A DNA stretch of 64,000 nt from Saccharomycopsis phalli. Taxonomy: Eukaryota > Ascomycota > Saccharomycetes > Ascoideales > Saccharomycopsidaceae. The stretch is from assembly GCA_020342235.1 (NCBI GenBank), contig CP073219.1:620001-684000 (forward strand), in the 5' to 3' direction. Shown here piece after piece: positions 60,908 to 64,000 of this stretch. Every line of letters starts with the position of its first letter. Within the stretch, counting starts at the first letter, position 1. The position numbers were made by a program, and so were the translations under genes. The notes beneath the pieces were generated by a model. The model saw only the letters and a program-made list of their open reading frames with translations. It did not search any database and had not been told where the DNA came from.

Positions 60908-62086
60908 TTAGTTTATTTCAAAGCCATACAATACAAACGGCTCATAGTCTGGATCCACTAGCCCTGCATATTGCTGTAGAGAATTATCCTTCAACACCTT
61001 TCCACTCTTGTCCTTACTAAATGCATTTCCTCCCAAATATCCAAACTCCTTTATTAATTCCGTCTTAGCTTTGGCTAATAATTTCTCACCCTCCGAGTCG
61101 CCGTTACCTCGTATGAAGTATGCTTGGAAGGCAGGAGGAAGCCCATATCGCAAAACACTCTCGACAAAGATCCGCAACGCTTTAATGTGAAATAACGAGG
61201 ACAATATATCTTGGTACGAGGCTCGGGCCAATCGTATCAACTCGCCCCTTAACTGGTTCTCCTGGCGAGACGCAAGCGAGTACTCCTGCTTTAAGTTGTC
61301 AACCAACTCTTCCGAGTAGTTGAACTCCCGGGGGATGAATTTATGCTCTCTGCATTTGGCCAAAAATTCCGGGACAAACTTTTTGAATAGCGTCACATTA
61401 TTCAAAATATAGTCACTGTCTTGATGGATCTCATGCGAGGACCGAGGAACAACATACTCAGTGAGGGTTTCGTAGCTGTTCAACCAATCTTTTTGCAATG
61501 ACTTTGGAACAACAACCAACACGGTCTTCAAATGCTCCGAACCAAGAACAAAGTCTTGAGGTCCAACAATATCATGTAACGAGACAACTGACAAGTCTCC
61601 ATTCTGTTTACGGTTAGCAGCAGACAAGTTGGATTTCGCAGCATTATAACTCGAGTACAAGTTTCTCAAGTCACTATCCAAGTCAAATGCCTCTGCCGAA
61701 ATCTCGTCAAGCAACTCCTTTATGCTTCTGGTTTCAAATCGATACTTGTTGGTATTCCAGTGGAAGTTCTCAATGTATTCCACAGCTGACTTATCACCGT
61801 CGATTTTCTTGGCCGATGCAACCAACGCAGAATTATTATCATAGATGGCGTTAAATATATCGTCAATCTTTGCCACAAACCCACCAATGGTCGTATCGAT
61901 CTTCTCCAAGCTCTCCGATTGCTCCACTAAAGAGTCCAAAGTCCCAATCTTGAACTGAGGAATGTCGAATTTGGAGATAACAGCTTTGCCGCCAACCAAA
62001 TGCTCTTCTAAATACGTAGGTAAGATCTCATAATTAGAAGGACTAGCATTGGAAGGCAACGAAACAGTTAGATAGTTTGCACCCAT
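60908..62086 (-). CDS. VMA5: V-ATPase subunit C (Vma5)
   Basis: A 392-residue peripheral V1 subunit, the same length as S. cerevisiae Vma5. Subunit C bridges the stator stalks and is released during glucose-controlled disassembly. Landmarks are YLTVSLPSNASPSNYEILPT, FDIPQFKIGTLDSLVEQSES, FHIKALRIFVESVLRYGLPP and the end PDYEPFVLYGFEIN. The frame is intact with a clear ATG. It lies between the kinesin gene and NEM1, on the same strand as both, and shares no visible promoter with them. Confidence 0.97.
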   Translation of the reverse strand: MGANYLTVSLPSNASPSNYEILPTYLEEHLVGGKAVISKFDIPQFKIGTLDSLVEQSESLEKIDTTIGGFVAKIDDIFNAIYDNNSALVASAKKIDGDKSAVEYIENFHWNTNKYRFETRSIKELLDEISAEAFDLDSDLRNLYSSYNAAKSNLSAANRKQNGDLSVVSLHDIVGPQDFVLGSEHLKTVLVVVPKSLQKDWLNSYETLTEYVVPRSSHEIHQDSDYILNNVTLFKKFVPEFLAKCREHKFIPREFNYSEELVDNLKQEYSLASRQENQLRGELIRLARASYQDILSSLFHIKALRIFVESVLRYGLPPAFQAYFIRGNGDSEGEKLLAKAKTELIKEFGYLGGNAFSKDKSGKVLKDNSLQQYAGLVDPDYEPFVLYGFEIN

Positions 62087-62226
62087 GTTACCAAATGGTT
62101 AGGTAGAAGCCAGGTCAATTTCACAATGATGTATATCCGGGTAACACACTACTTTTATCACATCTATCATAGTAATCAGGGTAGATATATACTTACAATA
62201 CATACATGTCGTGAAATCGTAGAGAG

Positions 62227-63324
62227 TTATTTGAAGCATTCCTCACCAGCCTTCAAACCTAAAATGTATCTAACATCCGTGACAAACCTCAAGCTGTTCA
62301 AAAGCGGGAGTAATTGTAGTAGTTCATTATCCGTGGGGTCATCTATCCAGCCTTCAATATCAATTGCATTTTCAAGATTTAGTGAGTAACTAACCGGTGA
62401 GTTATCAATTAGTATGACTTTTGAAAGATCTATGCCCAACAATGAAAGATCTTTTATGTAACCAACGCCTTTCCTGAGCGTGCAATTGTCCCGGTAGTAT
62501 CGTTTTGCAAAGTATTCCCTGTCAGATTCCAACCAATCTATCACTGGATCTGCATACTCCTTCGCACTGGCTGTGAAAATATACACATTAAACCATGATG
62601 TGACCGATCGGAGAAATTCCTCACAATATGGACGCTTGTACACATAATAGAGAGTGGCCAAGTCTTTGTTGACCTTCACCTCCACCATATGGGCAGTGCT
62701 CATTCTATTAGTTTTTGAAAGCGAGTGGATCAATGTCTCATCTAGGTCTAGTATTAGCGTTTTCTTTTGATGTTTTGATGGATTGAAATTCAACGGCGAA
62801 AAGAAAACCTTTGGCAATTTTGAAAACATCGATGGGTACGATGCTGGCGATGTGGGCGACTTTAATTGTGAGATTGCAGCGACTGCCGAGTTGTTTGTGG
62901 TGATACTGTTTATTGTGGCCAAATCGTCATAGTCATCGTCCAATATTGCATGCCTTACACGAATCTGTGAATTGTCAAATGACTGAGTGACCTTTGCCGG
63001 GTTCTTTTCCTCCTCGTCTTCATGCGGTTGGTACTTATCTTCCAAAAACTGGAGAGGAAAGGTTATTATGTTCCAGAGATACAAAAATGGTCTGAATATA
63101 AGCAAGTTTGGGAAGAACACAATGATGTTGAATACTAGAATAAGAAAGTTCTTGAACTTTGTAGTCTCTTTATCATCTTTATCATCCTTGCCATCCGCAA
63201 TCACCGTTTCTTCTATGATCGGCTTTATATTGATATCGTCATTCTTGACAACACTCTTAGCTAGCTTCTTTTGAGAATAAAACACCCCATTGACTTTGGA
63301 AGCCACCAATTGAATAGAATTCAT
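62227..63324 (-). CDS. NEM1: Nem1, catalytic subunit of the Nem1-Spo7 phosphatase
   Basis: A 365-residue haloacid-dehalogenase (FCP/SCP-type) phosphatase. The catalytic motif is LILDLDETLIHSLS (DxDxT, about residues 189-202), and the later motif is LIDNSPVSYSLN. A membrane hairpin is present at about 58-95 (FLILVFNIIVFFPNLLIFRP, FLYLWNIITFPLQFL). With Spo7, Nem1 dephosphorylates the phosphatidate phosphatase Pah1 at the nuclear-ER membrane, favouring triacylglycerol over membrane synthesis. It is shorter than the S. cerevisiae protein (446), mainly at the N terminus. The ATG at 63324 is the first Met. Confidence 0.96.
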   Translation of the reverse strand: MNSIQLVASKVNGVFYSQKKLAKSVVKNDDINIKPIIEETVIADGKDDKDDKETTKFKNFLILVFNIIVFFPNLLIFRPFLYLWNIITFPLQFLEDKYQPHEDEEEKNPAKVTQSFDNSQIRVRHAILDDDYDDLATINSITTNNSAVAAISQLKSPTSPASYPSMFSKLPKVFFSPLNFNPSKHQKKTLILDLDETLIHSLSKTNRMSTAHMVEVKVNKDLATLYYVYKRPYCEEFLRSVTSWFNVYIFTASAKEYADPVIDWLESDREYFAKRYYRDNCTLRKGVGYIKDLSLLGIDLSKVILIDNSPVSYSLNLENAIDIEGWIDDPTDNELLQLLPLLNSLRFVTDVRYILGLKAGEECFK

Positions 63325-64000
63325 ATCAGTTGCTCTGAGATCTATCTGAGCGAACGCAAAACGTTTATCCTATTTTTAACTCTATTAGGCAATGAGTATA
63401 CCTGTCATAATCGATAACAGAAATAGGAGGCTTTTATATATATGAACCAAATTATATATATAAATAGATTGATATAAATATAGATATATCAAGAAGAGAG
63501 TCTTTGGCGATGTATTTAACTCTAAAAAAGTTCACTAACAGAAACCTCGCCGCCCAACTAAATGGTATAAGCACGGTTGTCCCTGTAGAGTCTGGACACC
63601 AAAGGGGGTGTTTTACCCAGCGCATGTCAATTACCTTACGGAATGGGAAAGACCAAAATGTTGGTGACACACGTTACAGGTGGGGGATTGCTAATGAGTG
63701 ACTTCCAATGGGTGGTACCTGTCGGACCTTGAAGCCATTGTCTTACAAAAGCCGAAGACCAAAATAAAAAGTGTAATAAACGCCTTGGGGATATTCCGTC
63801 GGTATCAGAAGGTGTATAATGGATGATTTGCACTCATCATGTTTGATGAGCCTTACATGAACAAAATCGGAAATAAGGGGGTGTCATACACATGTTTAGC
63901 ATTTGTTGAGTGGGAAATATAGGTTGGTGTTTAAAGGTGCATTGGAGACGTATCGGATTGAATGTACTGTGAATCCAATAAGGCTGTAAATTAGACGGAT
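63325..64000. other. Right-edge region, no gene supported
   Basis: A 676-bp stretch with an AT/TATA-rich leader (63430-63490) and no frame I can support. No open frame runs off the right edge. Several short frames at 63450-63830 overlap one another and resemble nothing. Confidence 0.5.

Noticed and set aside
63504-63701. 65-codon frame at the right edge
   Set aside because: No similarity, and opposite-strand frames of equal length overlap it.

Overview
The window is nuclear DNA from an ascomycete budding yeast of the CUG-Ser1 (CTG) clade. Genes are compact and carry few, small introns with GTAAGT/GTATGT-type donors and TACTAAC-like branch points. Nearly every protein has a Saccharomyces or Candida relative. 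Two CTG codons fall where the protein family carries Ser or another small/polar residue rather than Leu: CPR6 at 40771-40773 and a kinesin at 59500-59502. Any CTG-to-Leu conceptual translation here should therefore be read as Ser. I cannot name the species. I support 39 protein-coding genes, 10 of them spliced (11 introns, eight of them only 41-54 nt). I saw no tRNA, rRNA or CRISPR.

Layout. 1-10.2 kb: a partial TSC2-like gene, MAK11, LYS1, PET54, an AlkB-type DNA/RNA dealkylase with a GRF zinc finger, a small unknown gene, a spliced SPO12 homologue, PHB2 and NAS6. 10.3-20.4 kb: RPS0, AIM14, SMI1/KNR4, ALG10, MTC6 and a spliced AMA1, with two minisatellites. 20.4-28.6 kb: an AT-rich, gene-poor tract holding a yeast globin gene, a 4.3-kb gene-free stretch with decayed repeats, and NUS1. 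28.6-42 kb: ARF, RPL35, UFD2, a PEX30/31/32-family peroxin, a CWC24-like gene without RING, RPL38, RBS1, a CLG1-like cyclin, an EVE-domain gene and CPR6. 42.5-64 kb: RPB1 with two 5' introns, BPL1, an unknown spliced gene, SRX1, a CDC1/TED1 phosphoesterase, an unknown basic protein, an ICT1/CLD1-type hydrolase, TVP18, a CHY/RING E3 ligase, a kinesin-1, VMA5 and NEM1.

The genes are ordinary housekeeping loci without operon logic. Several pairs share very short divergent promoters: PHB2/NAS6 112 bp, ALG10/MTC6 53 bp, PEX/CWC24 112 bp. Regulatory words fit the genes: a Gcn4 site before LYS1, an MCB box before the AlkB gene, and CACGTG (Cbf1) sites before all three ribosomal protein genes.

The most interesting items are four. 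The AlkB protein combines a CUE-like N terminus, a textbook PCNA-binding motif and an MCB promoter element, which points to replication-coupled alkylation repair in a lineage whose model relative S. cerevisiae lacks AlkB. The 4.3-kb gene-free AT-rich tract is a candidate regional centromere. AMA1 has a tiny weak intron at the place where S. cerevisiae AMA1 is understood to have its Mer1-regulated one. The shortest introns, 41-46 nt, approach the lower limit for splicing.
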